Notes: generated from the sequence alone by a model not told the origin. Numbered from the stretch's first letter, positions 42,855-57,200 are shown. The stretch: DNA of 64,000 bases from Paracyclopina nana (GCA_019096065.1 JAGUCH010000007.1:2440501-2504500); one strand, 5' to 3'. Translations and numbers: made by a program.

Positions 42855-45801
42855 CTACAGCATCATTGAGAAAATTAAGCGTTCACCTGAATTGCAGTCG
42901 CTTTGATTGCATTCCATTTCCTCAGTGTTGTCACCCTGGCAGGGACCTCCACCAAACTTGGGCGACGGATTGTCGCAGAATCGATATCGTTTCATGGTGC
43001 CGCTCATGCAAGTTTTCGTGCATGGCGTCCATGCTCCAAAATCAGACCAACCACCATGAACTGCACGAAAGCAATATATGTGTATGTAGTTTATAAGTGC
43101 AGGGTACGTACGCACCTGGGCAGTTTTGAGGGCCTGATATGTAGTGAGAGTCGTTGAGAAAATTTACAGAGCCTTCAGCAGACTTGAGATAGCAATTGCC
43201 CTGGAACACAGCAGTAAATACTACGCAGTTGGCTTCTGAGCTACAGTGCTTTTGGCAATTTGCAGCAAGGTCATCAAGTTGGGACATTGGTATGGATCTG
43301 ATGTCATTCCCAACATAATTTTTCAAAGAAAAGCAGCCTAAAAGAGATGCACTAATATAATAAAAGGGAAAGTAAATTCACGGCACATTCCTGTGCAGTT
43401 GGAGCAGAAAGCATCTTCAAAGTCATCTCCGTCGCAAATATTCCCTCCATAAGCAGGAGTTGGATTATTGCATAGCCTAGTTCTTCGTGCAGTGCAATTT
43501 GGGTTGCAGTTCCCCCATTCCCCAAATTGTGACCAGTTCCCGTGAACTTTAAATTGATTGGCAGAACTATATTCAAACGTTCAATTTTGAGACAAGGAGC
43601 ATTTTCCTTACTAGGGGAGCAAATTTGTGTTGAAGTGGCATCACCAGTGCAGCTGGCTCCTCCATATTTAGGCGTAGGATTGTTACACAGCCTTGATTTG
43701 GGTTTCACCCAAGTGGCGAGCTGAGAAAAAGTGCATTCAGAATCATTGGCTGAAACCCAATCAGACCATCCACCGTTCACTAAAAAAAACCTTGAAGCCA
43801 AAACAGAAGTTGTTTACTGCTTGTTCATTCACTAACCAGGAGTGCAGACAATTTTGTCAGCATCTGCGATTCCATTTGAGTCGGGAGGGCAAATCCCTCC
43901 GTACTTAGGCTCAGGATTAGAACAAGTTCTACGTTTCGGCTTTGTCCACCCACCAAAAGCAGCCTCTGAACATTCTGAATCATTTGAAATTGTCCAACCT
44001 GACCAATCACCATTGACTGAAATCAAAATTCAGGTCGGCATATGCCAGGATTATTGTATTGTTGTCATACTTGGCGCGCACACAACATAATCAATTTCAT
44101 AAATATTGCCCGAGTCAGGCAAACATTTGCCGCCATATTTGGGGGAAGGGTTTGTGCAAGTTCTCCTTTTTGGTTTTTTCCACTCTGTGGCGCTTATTTT
44201 TGCACATTCTGTGTCTTCGGATATCGTCCAATCTGACCATCCGCCATTTTCTATGGAAGCAAACAGTTTTTGCTGGACAAGTGCTATAAATGCATTTAAA
44301 GAGCACAAAAGACCTGCGGGGCAAACATGAGTTCCCTTGTTGGTCTCCTGGGTTGATGGATCTGGTTGACATTCTGAGCCTCCAAAGGATGGGGATGGGT
44401 TGGTGCAGGTCCTAGATTTGGACTTTGTCCATTGCCCAGCAAAGTTTTGAGTGCAATCTCCAGCTGATGGAATCCAAGGAGACCAAAGACCATTAATTGG
44501 ATCACACCTGGGTATCTCGTTTGAATTGCCAGGACATTCCTGCCCTCCATACTTAGGAGGGGGGTTATCGCATCTCCTAGTCCTGGATTTATACCAAAAA
44601 CTGTCGTCCGCATTGAGGCTGCATTCTGCGAATGAGCCCCAATCAGACCATTGGCCATTTATTGGATCACACTTTGGTGCCTCAGTGGAATCGCCTTGGC
44701 AACTTTGACCCCCATACTTTGGCGCTGGGTTGTCGCATTTCCTAGATCTCGACTTGTACCAAAAACTGTCAATTGCATTGACGCTACACTCAGAGAATGA
44801 GGTCCATTCGGACCATTGGCCATCTTCTGGATAGCATTTCTTTGTTTCCAATGAGCTCCAAGGGCAATCTTGGCCCCCATACTTAGGAGCAGGGTTGTCA
44901 CACCTCCTTGTCCTGGATTTATACCAAAAACTGTCGTCAGCATTGAGGCTACATTCTGCGAATGGGCCCCAGTCAGACCATTGACCATTTATTGGATCAC
45001 ACTTAGTTGTTTCAATGGCTTCACCTTGGCAACCTTGACCCCCGTACCTGGGAGATGGGTTGTCGCATCTCCTTGACCTCGATTTATACCAAAAAGTGTC
45101 ATCAGCATTGACGCTGCAATCGGAGAATGAGCCCCAATCTGACCAATGACCATCGACGGGGTTGCACTTGTCATATTTCACTGGTTGCCCCTCAGCGCAG
45201 GTGTCAGACACACACTGCCTTTCCCACTTTGTATAATGAAATTGGCCATCTGGAGCCCCCGATATCCCCGGTGTACAGTTCAGCGTTAAACTCCAATCAG
45301 ACCATCTATCTACAAGGTTTCAAACAAGCGTACAACTTTTTAAAGTTACTTTCTTTGCAAGCGTAGTACCTGGTTCTCTACAGCAATCATCTCCACCGTT
45401 GAAAAAGCCTCCTGATGCTGGACAATTATCTGTACCACATACAAGATCCCCCTTGCAGTGGTCATTGTTGTCACAGTCACCATCTCCTTTCTCGCAAGGC
45501 TTTTTATTCGTGCAACAATTGTCATCAAATCCCACGCACTTTAAACCGCTCAACTCTGCGAAACCCTCTCCCGGTTATTTATTTCGTAAGCTACAATGTG
45601 CATGGAAATGGGTTCATCGGAAAATGAACTAACCTTTAGGACAATCCCTGCTTGAAGACAAAGGCTCTTCAGGATCGCACGTAGCTCCTTCATTGTCTGG
45701 AGACCATGGGTCATTACATTTCCTTTTCCTACTTTGCGTCCATTGGCTCTCCAATTCTTCGCAATTAGTCCAGTCAGTCCATTCGGTCAGACGTCCTGTA
45801 T
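42855..45801 (-). CDS. Thrombospondin type 1 repeat protein with PAN/apple-like module (5' end not found)
   Basis: Minus-strand exons 45801-45634, 45555-45370, 45309-44314, 44250-44071, 44016 to about 43839, 43779-43612, 43546-43382, 43337-43116, 43060 to 42887 or to a stop at 42855. About 12 TSP1-like units carry the WSDW/WSEW motif and CDNPxPxYGG. Six sit in the single 996-base exon; three of these are nearly identical. The second exon is a distinct Cys module (DDNCCTNKKPC, GDGDCDNNDHCKGDLVC). A Cys module of PAN/apple type (AANCQKHCSSEANCVVF) precedes the last TSP1. Every junction is phase 1. No signal-peptide exon precedes exon 45801, so the true N-terminus is unknown. The last exon either stops after NSGERLIFSMML or splices onward. 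Likely extracellular. Confidence 0.75.
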
Positions 45802-45907
45802 CTACGCATGAATATACGTATATACATTTATATAGTCTATCGGGGAACACATATGAGCTATAGCACACGAACAAATGCTGTATTACTGATAGCTCTTAAA
45901 GCCAGAG

Positions 45908-45917
45908 GCTTTTATAA
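45908..45917 (-). promoter_or_regulatory. Candidate TATA box upstream of the TSP1 exons
   Basis: The minus strand reads TTATAAAAGC here; a second candidate, TATATAAAG, is at about 46217-46225. Neither is followed by an ATG opening a signal peptide before the first TSP1 exon, so their role is doubtful. Confidence 0.3.
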
Positions 45918-46350
45918 CAAGAGAAGTGCTACTGGGCGAGGCTTGAGGGGGTGCGTTTGCAGATCTGCTGCACGCCCCAAAAAAGACTACATATGCAATG
46001 CAATTTTGGTCGCGGCTGCCTGAATTTGGGCAGGGGCAGACTTTTGGTTGCTAATAATTCCTGAATATACTCCAAAATAGTCCTATTTTACGAACTGCTC
46101 AATTCTGCTTGGGCTATCTTTAATAATTATCATCCCAACTATAAGGAATGAGGTGCCAGTTGGCGTTTTCCTTTATGTCGCGTGCAGTGAGAATGCGCGA
46201 TTAAGTAGCAATTCTCTCTTTATATAAGTCTCTTCTCTTTAGTGGAGTTGTGCAACTGGGCGTGGCCTAAGTACCTGTAGATTCAAGCTACTACATGAAA
46301 ACAGGCCGTGAAGGCCAGTAGCCTCACTCAAAGGTGCTGGTCATACAAGC

Positions 46351-47187
46351 TCAATTTAAATTAAGGCTCTCACATTGCTGATAGGGCTGAAATGGGCAAT
46401 TTCTTTGACAAATGTAGTTGAACTTGGTTTCACATCCGATGTCATTGAATGCAAATGCACCATTAGATCCCAGCACCAATCTTGCACATTCGGCTCCAAT
46501 TGAATCAAATGTCGCTGGGGTGTCAGGAGCAAACTCATAGGCCGCATTGTTGGCGGCCCAAACCAGGCTAGACGACGTAGCTAGCCTGGGGTAAAGGATT
46601 CCCGATCCGGTGCTGGTCGTGACTTTTCGCACCCCTATCCATGCTTCCGTGTTTTGAGGCATGAACTGCTTGATGACCTGGAACTCTGCGAGATTATCAG
46701 CATGAGCCAGCCGCGAGCCAAGTTGGCCGCACTGAGAGGTGGCATCCGCGAAATTCAATCTATCTGTGCTGAAGTGATAGTACAGGAAGGAATTTTCCCG
46801 TTTCTCAAAGATTTTCGAGTTCACTTTTAAACAAGCTGGAAAAAATATTGTTTACATTTTCTAATCATAGGAAAATGTCCATGCATCAACTTACCTTCTA
46901 GGTAATCGTCCTGGCAAGTGGCGTTGTTGCAATAACCCCATTTCGAGATATTTTCGGCTGTAGCGCACCAGGATTTGTTGTGAACGTAGGTGTACTTGCA
47001 AGAGCCACTATCATAGGTGGAACCTCCATGAGTGAAAGCAATGCAGCTCTCACCATCGACAGTTTCACCTAAAATTTACAATGTGAATTGAAAAGCCAAT
47101 AAGCATGAAATTGAAAAGCTCACATGAAGCTGCAAAAGTGGCAGGACAAGCCAAAAGGATCAGTATGAGCACGCAAGGTTGCCCCAT
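46351..47187 (-). CDS. Secreted FN2-like plus C-type lectin protein
   Basis: Three exons (47187-47124, 47068-46895, 46835-46351), 240 aa, all junctions phase 1. Signal peptide MGQPCVLILILLACPATFAA. Exon 2 encodes one fibronectin type II-like fold: CIAFTHGGSTYDSGSC, SWCATAENISKWGYC. Exon 3 is a complete C-type lectin domain: FADATSQCGQLGSRLAHA, TEAWIGVRKV, LVWAANNAAYEF, CARLVLGSNGAFAFNDIGC, KFNYICQ. The calcium-site EPN/QPD is replaced and WND is absent (FND), so it may not bind sugar classically. The FN2 plus CTLD order resembles mannose-receptor family ectodomains, but here it is a short soluble form. It lies directly upstream of the TSP1 exons on the same strand. Confidence 0.87.
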
Positions 47188-47414
47188 GACTGCTCTGAGT
47201 TGTTTGGTTACAATGCGATCGTCTTGACAATGCACATTCATTTTGATATAAGTACAGGTCATTATATCCTATTTATTATCGGTATCAATTCACGCTGTAA
47301 TGAAGGGTGACACCGTAGTATTTTATTACAATTTTTCACTTGCTCTCGATATGTGCATGGCAATTTATATGAATCTACGCGAGACGACTTTGCATAACAC
47401 CTGCGTTTTGCTGC

Positions 47415-48734
47415 TCAAAAGCATATGGTACCCTCATTGCGCTCTCCTTGGGCTTGGTCAGACACAAAAGACGAATTGGAGGACGAGGAAGACTCATTTG
47501 CGTTGTCTGTCTTGATTGCTGATGCACTGACAATTCTTTTCAATGCCAGCACCGCTTGCGCCCCCTTCTGCCACCTTCTTCTGGCCAGGAAAACCCTTAG
47601 ATTGTCCTTTTTCAGGCTCTTCATGACTCGATTTGCCTCAGTGCTCAACCAAGGATGCTGCAACGTTTCGTCTGCTGTCAGCCGTTCGTCCATCCGATTC
47701 ACGAGCAGACTGCTGATGAAGCTTTTGGCCTCATCTGAAATATCATCGAACTCCTCGCTCTCAAAGTTGTACCTTACTGCGGTAATTTTTGCAAAGGTGT
47801 CTTGCACAGAATCGCCTAAAAAAGGATAGAAACATTTTGGGGAGCTCCTCGGTTTGGGCTCAATTACCTAAGAATGGAGAGAGACCAGTGAGAATGACAA
47901 AAGCCATCACTCCAATCGACCACATGTCGGAGGGAAATCCGATGGGCTCATAATTGACGATTTCAGGCGGGACAAACTCAGGTGTGCCCCTCAAAACGCG
48001 GATCACTTGCTGGCCCAGCCTCAGCCGTTTGGCAAGCCCAAAATCGATGATTTTCACCTTCATGGAATCGGGTGAGACAAGCACCACATTTTCAGGCTTC
48101 AAATCCAGGTGCACAATATCCTGGGAAAAATCACGAAAAAGGCTGATTGAGCCGTAATTTTTGCTTCTGTTGTACTTTTTTGTGCAGGTAAGAGACAGCA
48201 TCGCAGATTTGGTGCATGAATGTGATGCAGATGCTCTCGGTCAAGTTGTAGTCATCTGATGCCACCTTTTCAAAGAGCTCTCCACCTGAAAGCAACTCGG
48301 TCACCACGATCACTTCGTTGTGGCCCTGATAGGCGCCAAATATCTCAAGAATATTGGCATGAAATACATCTTTCAGAATATCCACTTCCTCAGTAACCAT
48401 TTCCAAAATGGTTTTCTTTCTGGTCCTTCAACGACAAAAAAAAATTGATGCTCAATAATCGATCCAAGGTGATCGGGATCTTACTTGACATGCTTCGCAG
48501 CAAAAGCTTCACCAGAATCTTTTCTTCTGACTTCAAAAACTGTTCCAAATTTGCCACTTCCAATCTTGCGCTCATTTTCAAATTCCTCTTTGAACTTTTC
48601 ACCAGGGTCGAACATTGCTACTACAACAGCATCACGATAGGGAAAACAAGCTAAATTCGTACAGTGACAGACATCTGCTTTTGTAAAAAGGCTCTTACAT
48701 GACGCACCTGTTCTCCCCTTGTTGAGCTTCATCA
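47415..48734 (-). CDS. Compact myosin-light-chain-kinase-like Ser/Thr kinase
   Basis: Five exons (48734-48707, 48617-48485, 48425-48176, 48120-47868, 47815-47415; phases 1, 2, 0, 1), 354 aa. Kinase landmarks: IGSGKFGTVFEV (glycine loop), AAKHVK (Lys), HLDLKPENV (catalytic loop), IIDFGLAKRL, GTPEFVPPE. The C-terminus holds a basic amphipathic helix, FLARRRWQKGAQAVLALKR, which parallels the calmodulin-binding/autoinhibitory helix of smooth-muscle MLCK (ARRKWQKTGHAVRAI). It lacks the Ig/FN3 modules of Stretchin-Mlck or titin-type kinases, so it matches the short sqa-like or MLCK2/3-like class. The predicted substrate is myosin regulatory light chain. The 9-codon first exon is inferred from phase. 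The start lies only 139 bases after the pontin stop. Confidence 0.87.
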
Positions 48735-48858
48735 TTTCGAATTTCGATAGAACTAGAATTAATTCAAGGAAATAAAAAAGCCTATTAGTGAGGCGAAACA
48801 ACTGCGATTGTTCTCTCAGCTCAAGAAGATCCAATTTCATCTTGTAATTGATCTTGAC

Positions 48859-48864
48859 TTTATT
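48859..48864 (-). terminator. Poly(A) signal of pontin
   Basis: AATAAA on the minus strand, 10-15 bases after the pontin stop. It lies only about 125 bases upstream of the next gene's start codon, so the pontin 3' end and the kinase promoter share this gap. Confidence 0.6.
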
Positions 48865-48873
48865 CCAAGCAGG

Positions 48874-50765
<1,892 letters not shown>

Positions 50766-51302
50766 TTTTCAATTTTGGGCCCAAATCCCTTGCCCCAAAA
50801 TCAACTTTACCCCAATTTCCAATGCCCAAGAGCGGGTGTATGCCAAAAGAGACAATGATAAACCCTCGCCGCTGGCTGACTACATTTGGGCCACATTCAT
50901 ATGAGCCCAAATGGTGCTTTTATTCTCAATTCTAATTAGATCAAAATACATTGTTTCTATTACAAGTATTTTTGAAGTTCTTATTGAAAATTTCAATGTT
51001 TCTAAAAAGATTAATAAAAATTCACGGCCGATTCATAGTTACCAGATATTAAAACAAAGGTAAAAAGTCTTTTTGGCATTTTTTTAAAATTAGTCGCGCT
51101 ATAAATAGCGCTAGACAGTAGTCTCTTAAAATAGAAGTCTCTGGCACCAACAATTCATTGAGCTACTGCACGCCTCAGCTTTTAAAAAAATGACTGCCGT
51201 AAGTGCCGTTTTCATTCTAGCATGGAGTTTCTTTAGAGTTTAGTCCAGCTTGGCTAACTGAAGCCTGCCGAAAAAAAACTTTACCAGATCCACTTTTTCT
51301 GA

Positions 51303-53117
51303 AACAGGGCATTCTCATATTGGACTTTTGCTTACCAAAACAGGTTTTTGGTTAACTAAAATCAGGGCCGGTAAATAATAGAGGGTTTCGTGAACAGCTT
51401 ACTCAGCTTTTGCTGAATACAGTCTGACCGTTCAAAATTGGACGGTACGGGAATCTAACCTTTTTGTCACATATTCAATATATACAGGACTTTTAAATGA
51501 TATCGTTGGAAAGATTGAGCCTTTTTCCATCTTTTTGTAAAAGTAGAAAAAATCAATTGATAGAGGAATAAACCGGGAAAATTCAATTTTCCCAAGGCAA
51601 GCCAGAAAAAAGTCACGAAAAAACTGATGCATCATTTAATTTTTGCTGTCACGCAGAATTCTCAATAATATTTATCATTTTGTCAGAAAACAAAAAAGAT
51701 GTCCAAAGGTTCAAGCTTTCCAACGATACCCATTAAGCCTCAAAATTCATAAAATCATAACACAAACTTTTGATTCCCGCACCGACCAATTTTGAACGGT
51801 CAGACGGTATAAGGTTTTGCCGAAATATCAGTGCATTGCTGCCATTAGGTGTTTGGCCGGCCTATGCTAGCAGGCAAGCTGCCAAGTACACAAGAAATTG
51901 CCAAAAACAAGCCCTTCAACTGAAACTAGTATATGTTGCTATTTTTGTCTGGGGATTGCATTTTTTCACTTATGTCTTCCAAGCAGTGAAAAAGTCTAGA
52001 TTTTATATGTGAAATAATTGCTGGCTTTCATCCCACCCTCACCAATTCCTCACCCCCCTCTCAATTGCTTCAGTGTGACATGAGTCTCAAAAAAAGTTTC
52101 AAAATGTGCCAGTTCCAAGGCTTGATTTTTTACAGAAATTGAGCTTCCCTACATTACTTAAAGTAGTATTTTATTCTCTTTGTAATGACACTCTTTAAAG
52201 ACATTTCAAACCTGTAATTTATCTGTTTCAATCCAATTTTGCAAGACCTATTTGCAGAAAACCAAGACAGCTAGCCTGCATTCCATGCCAGCACAAAAAC
52301 TGTAGCATGAGCAACAGCATTTCTTGACAGCAATGTTTCAGGGGAATATCTAAATAAATGGCTTTTTTATAAAAAAAAGTGGCCAATTTAGAATCATAGT
52401 GTCCAAAGCTATAAGTTTGTTATGAACCCTTGAGCTATCTGATCAAGTTAATGTAAGGCAATTTTCATCATAATTTGATCTGTTATGCCAAAGACAGGTT
52501 TCTGGATATGAAGTGACTGAATGAAGCAAATTGCCTTGACTTTCATGAAAATTGACCAAAAGTATACCAAATGAATCCTAAAACAATTAGAAAAGCTTTA
52601 AGCTTAGTCACAGCTCTTTTCTTGGCCAGTTGAAGGAGGAAATAGGCAAAAAACATTTGTTTACTTTTCAAAAATGATGTGATGACATCATGAATGGGTG
52701 GGCCAATGGCGTAAGAATTTGCCCTACTTTCATAATGGCTGCTGTGGTTGGTTGGCAGTGTTTTAGACACATCCTTTTAGAGACAAATTTTACTGCAATT
52801 TTGGCACTTCTTGGAACAAAATAAGAATTTGTCACTAATAGTTCAGAGCTCCACTTCATGCAAAAATTAAAAATCAAAGCAAATGCAAATATTTCCTTGA
52901 GATTCAATCAGAACTCGGCTTTAGTTAAATATTTAGGTACATATTTCACAATTACTTAATTCCATGACAATTTTTTCATCAAAGCTGTTTGCTGCCTTCT
53001 TATGTAGCATTTTATTTTTCTATCACTGACTTTTAGCTACTCGGTTTGTTATACTCTTTCTGTACAGCTCTGACTAAAATCAGATTTTGGTAAGCCAAAG
53101 TCCATTATGAGAACGCC
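51303..53117. mobile_element. About 1.8-kb element with terminal inverted repeats
   Basis: GGGCATTCTCATATTGGACT (51307 on) faces AGTCCATTATGAGAACGCCC at the right (about 53098-53117). Homology extends inward through TTACCAAAA and ACTAAAATCA, about 50 bases in all. The interior has only short frames and no transposase motif, so it is non-autonomous. Target-site duplication not resolved. Confidence 0.65.
51418..51812. mobile_element. About 390-base inverted-repeat element nested in the larger one
   Basis: CAGTCTGACCGTTCAAAATT at the left pairs with CAATTTTGAACGGTCAGACG at the right (about 51786-51806). AT-rich, non-coding interior. It appears inserted within the 51303-53117 element. Confidence 0.65.
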
Positions 53118-53957
53118 CTTGAACTTATAAATTTTGCAGAGCGTTACCTCGTTATTGAAGGCCAAAAGGCTGGAAAAGTTGACTTGTTCAATATTTCAAT
53201 AGTTTTGCACTTTTCGCTATTTACTCGTAAAAGCAAAAAGCTGTTTGTAAGCTGTATTGGCAAAACAGTGACGTGGTTGGTCTTCTGTCATGTTATTATC
53301 ATAATTCAAGGCCAAAAAGGCCGACTTGAAAGCCTCTAAAGGTTGTTTGCCCCTGGCAAATTCCAACAGGGGCAAACAAACACTGGAGGGACAGAAATAA
53401 CCTAATTTATGTAACAAAGACTTACTTTGAGTCTTACCTATATAGGTACCCAACCAGAAATTTTCCCAAGTTTTCTGAAAGTTATTGTAACGTGTTAGCA
53501 CTCCTACGTTTTACCTAAAGACCTGTATGTACGGGTTAGCCTGTGACGTCACTCACTGCCTAAGGTGGCGAACTACGTACATACAGTCCTTTAGTTTTAC
53601 CCATTTTGAGTTTATGATATTATGTAACATTAATATCCGTACCACCTATGAAAAAAAAATTGAGAAAAATCGAATGTGACACTGAAAATTTGTATTATCG
53701 ATTTTACCTAGGTGTGAAGGCAGTTAATGTTACATAACGACTTGAACTCAATGTTGATAAAACGTATAAGTTTCACTGAGGGTTTTTTTTGCCGCATGAG
53801 GGCCCAGAATTTCTGGTTGGGTATTGAAGGCTTTTGCACTATTTTTAGTGCAAAACTGCTGGAATATAAGCCTTGCATTTGAGCGTAAGAAACTATAGAG
53901 GGAGCTCATTTCCGGCATTTCAGAAAATTCCTCCGCTGATCTTAGGCCCCTGAATGC
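53118..53957. other. Gene-free AT-rich stretch with short inverted repeats
   Basis: Contains small inverted pairs such as CCTGTATGTACG (about 53522) with CGTACATACAG (about 53576), and TTTTGCAC/GTGCAAAA words repeated near 53205 and 53835-53855. No supported gene or RNA. Confidence 0.4.
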
Positions 53958-54139
53958 CAGAATTTCAGAACTGATCATTTTTACTCACTTTTCATAGCTT
54001 CAATTAGACCACTTTTCCGACCTCTTTTGGTCATATGAACTAGAAGTGTTATGATTAATCAGAAGTACGAAAACTTAAGCATTTCGTTTAAGGCTGTCGT
54101 AAGATTTTAAGGAAACGAGGCATAGATGAACACCCTACA
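53958..54139. mobile_element. MITE family C copy 3 (partial, inverted)
   Basis: From TTTCAGAACTGATCATTTTT to CATAGATGAACACCCTAC, colinear with 33305-33478 with few differences. The left terminus is missing. Confidence 0.75.
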
Positions 54140-54285
54140 AATGGTGAACAATGAAGTGAGAGAAAGAATAATGACGAGCGTAGATTTAGGGTTAACTGTT
54201 GCATCACCCTTTATTTGCTGAGTATAGCCAATTGTTTCATATTATTCCGAATTGCAGTAATTAAAGGTCCTCTGGATGTAGTTAT

Positions 54286-57200
54286 TTACAGCTCGTTGGA
54301 AGCTCGAACGCAAGACCTGGGTTGGGGCACCTCGATCTCGAAAGCCAAGGGGCGGGCCTCGAGCTCGCTCATCCTTTGACCACGGTTGGCCTTCTTCACG
54401 TAGTGCTCGGCAACGCGGTCCTCGGCCAAGCAAGTGAAGGGGATCTTCTTGTTCAAGAGCTCAGCATGAGAGGCTTGGCAGCCAGGAGAGCACTGAGTCA
54501 CGGCCTTCATGGAGATGCACACCTGATTGGGCCTCTTCACGATCACGTGCTTCAGCACTGTGCATTGGCCGTTCTGGGTCCTCAGGGACTTGGAGATCTG
54601 CGTCAAGAGCATAAATCAAGCTAGGGTTTGAAGGCAATCTCAAAGAGTAGCAAAAGGGCGAATCATTACGAGGAAACAACAAATCAGGTTGCAATTCAGA
54701 GATAGTTGATAGAATTCATAATCACGCTTAATTAGCATTTCGCGAATACTTCCACAATTTACCTTGGTGGGGATCTGCCTCTCCCTAAGGCACTGCTGGT
54801 TCTCGCGCTCCAACCTTTGCTCGACGCTGGCAGAGAGGGGCTTCTCTTGCTGGCATCCAGCGGGGGAGTTGTTGACTCTGTAGGCAGCGGCCTCGACCTC
54901 GGGCCTACTGTACATGCACTTGTTGGGGCCTTGGATCTCGTCCTGCCTCTGGCGGTTGAAATTGCCGCAAAGGCCGCACAAGCTGCCCTTCATGGATTCG
55001 CTGGTCTCGATGGAGATGTCGTCGCCGTTGAAGATGACCTCAACGTCGTACTTGGGAGCCCTGAGACGGATCACATTGTCTTGGGACTTGACGATCTGTC
55101 CAAGCTCCTGCCTGGTCTCGGGGGACCTCAATTCGATCCACTTGTTGGGCAGAAGGATCTGCTCCTCACCCTCAACGGTGACTTTCATGGAGGGGAAGGG
55201 AGAGTGCATGGAGGGCTTCTCAGCGGGGGTGAGGACGAGCATGGACCTTCCGAGGAAGACCTGGAGCTCGCGCCTGTTGCCAGGCCTCATCACGCGAGTC
55301 AGCACGGAGAACTTGTGGGCGGAAGAGCAATCTCCGCTCAGCAAGTGAAAGCAGTAGTCAATGTGGAAGGGCATGCTCCTGCAACAAGGCAATTTGATTG
55401 TTCGCGCTTAGTAACGCGAATGGTCAGCTGATGTGACGGATGCTATTTTGATTGGCTATTGCCGAAGGCGACAACAATTTTGATTGGACCAAAAACAACA
55501 AGAGACCGATTCTGATTGGCTAAAGCCGAAAACATGCGAAAAAAGTCCGTTCTTACTTGTTGTCGAAGGTCCTGAGGGTCTGCCCCTCAACCTTGCAGGT
55601 GGGATAGACCGCCTGTCCGGTGACCTGCCTGGCCAGCTCCTTGATGTTGTTGATGCCAGCCTTGAGGGGGAACCAACCGGCAAAGGGCCTGGCCAACCTG
55701 ACCTTTTGGAAGACGATCTTCTCCTCAGCCCTGGAGATGACGAGGTCGAAGGAGGGAGTCTCGCGGTGAAACTGCAGCCTCACCAACACGGGGGCAAGCT
55801 GCAAGTTGTTCTGTCCGTTGTTGCTCATGTGCTCCTTGTCCACCTTCATGTAGGTCCACAGCCAGGTCTTCAAGGTGCTCACCAGGGTGGACTCGTATGA
55901 CTCGATCTTCCTGGGCACGTTGTTGTACTTGATGGTGAAGTCGACCTCATCGAGAGTGCGGGCCTGCTGGCGCTGAGCCTCGCAAGCCTCGGACAACCTT
56001 GCGAGGATAGCGGGCTGACCAACCTGCTTCCTCTCGTGCTGCCTCTGGCACTGCTTGGCGGCCTGGGACACCCTTGAGTGCTCCTTCTGCTCATGGGACA
56101 CCTTGGCGTTGCCGTGAACATCGATGCTCCACTCCTTGGCGCCGTTGGCAATCCACTCGATGGTGTTAAAGTACCTGAAGTCAACCAGGCTGGACCTAAT
56201 CTCTTGCACGTTCCAGATGGGCAAGATGGGAGCCTGGGTGTTGCCCTTGATCACGATCTTGTTCCTGGTCTCCTCGGACTCGAGCTCGATGTTCCACTTG
56301 AGGTCCACCTTCTTCTCGGCACTCTTCTCGGCCTGGCCGGTGACGAGAGTGGCGGAGTAGCTCCAGCTCCTTGGGCGGGAGCCCATCAGAGTGGTGGTGT
56401 ACTTGAAGGTGATGGCCTGAGCCCTCTCCACGTCGTTCAAAGCCCTGAGGGCCTCGGCGATCTTGTGCTGTCTCTGTGGGTGCAAGTTCTTGCTCTCCAC
56501 CTGCTCGGACTCGACGGTGAGAGGAATGAGTCTGTTCTCCTGCTCCTGCTCCTGGCGGGAGGCAATCCTGATCTTCTTGTAGTGGACGGGCTCCTGGGGC
56601 TGGTCCTTGGAAGCATAGCCCACCTTCAGGTCCATGGCCAACTCCTTGGTGGAGCTCTGGCTGGGGTCGAACCTGAGGCTATACTCGTGCCTCCTGATGG
56701 AGGGCCTGGCCTCGGCGTCGATGCCGAAAAACACCCATGAAAACCTCACCATGTTGATGGGGTTGTAGTTGAAGTTCTGCAACCTCTCCATGGCGGACTT
56801 GAAGTCGAGGTAGCGGGACTCGGTGCTGATCTTGGAGGTGAAGTGGAGGCCGAGGTACTCGCCGAAGGTCATGGAGCGCTCCTTCAGCTCGTCCTCGGAC
56901 CTGATCAGCTTCTTGCTCTGCACCAGGGTCACGGGGGTCAAGTCGTCGATCTTCTGGATGGCGGTGTAGGGGTGGATATGGTAGTGGGCCATGTCGATGG
57001 CCTTCCTGCTGTTCTCGTTGATCTTGAAGGCCAACCTCACGTGCTGGTTGGGGAGGTCCAACTGGGCGCTGATGGTGGCGGGCACGTTGTAGACGATGGT
57101 CTCGTCCACGGCGGTAACAGCGTACTCCTTGGTGAAGGGGATGGTGGTGCCAATCATGCCAGAGTACTGGCTGGTGTAGAACACCTTGGTGTCCACAATC

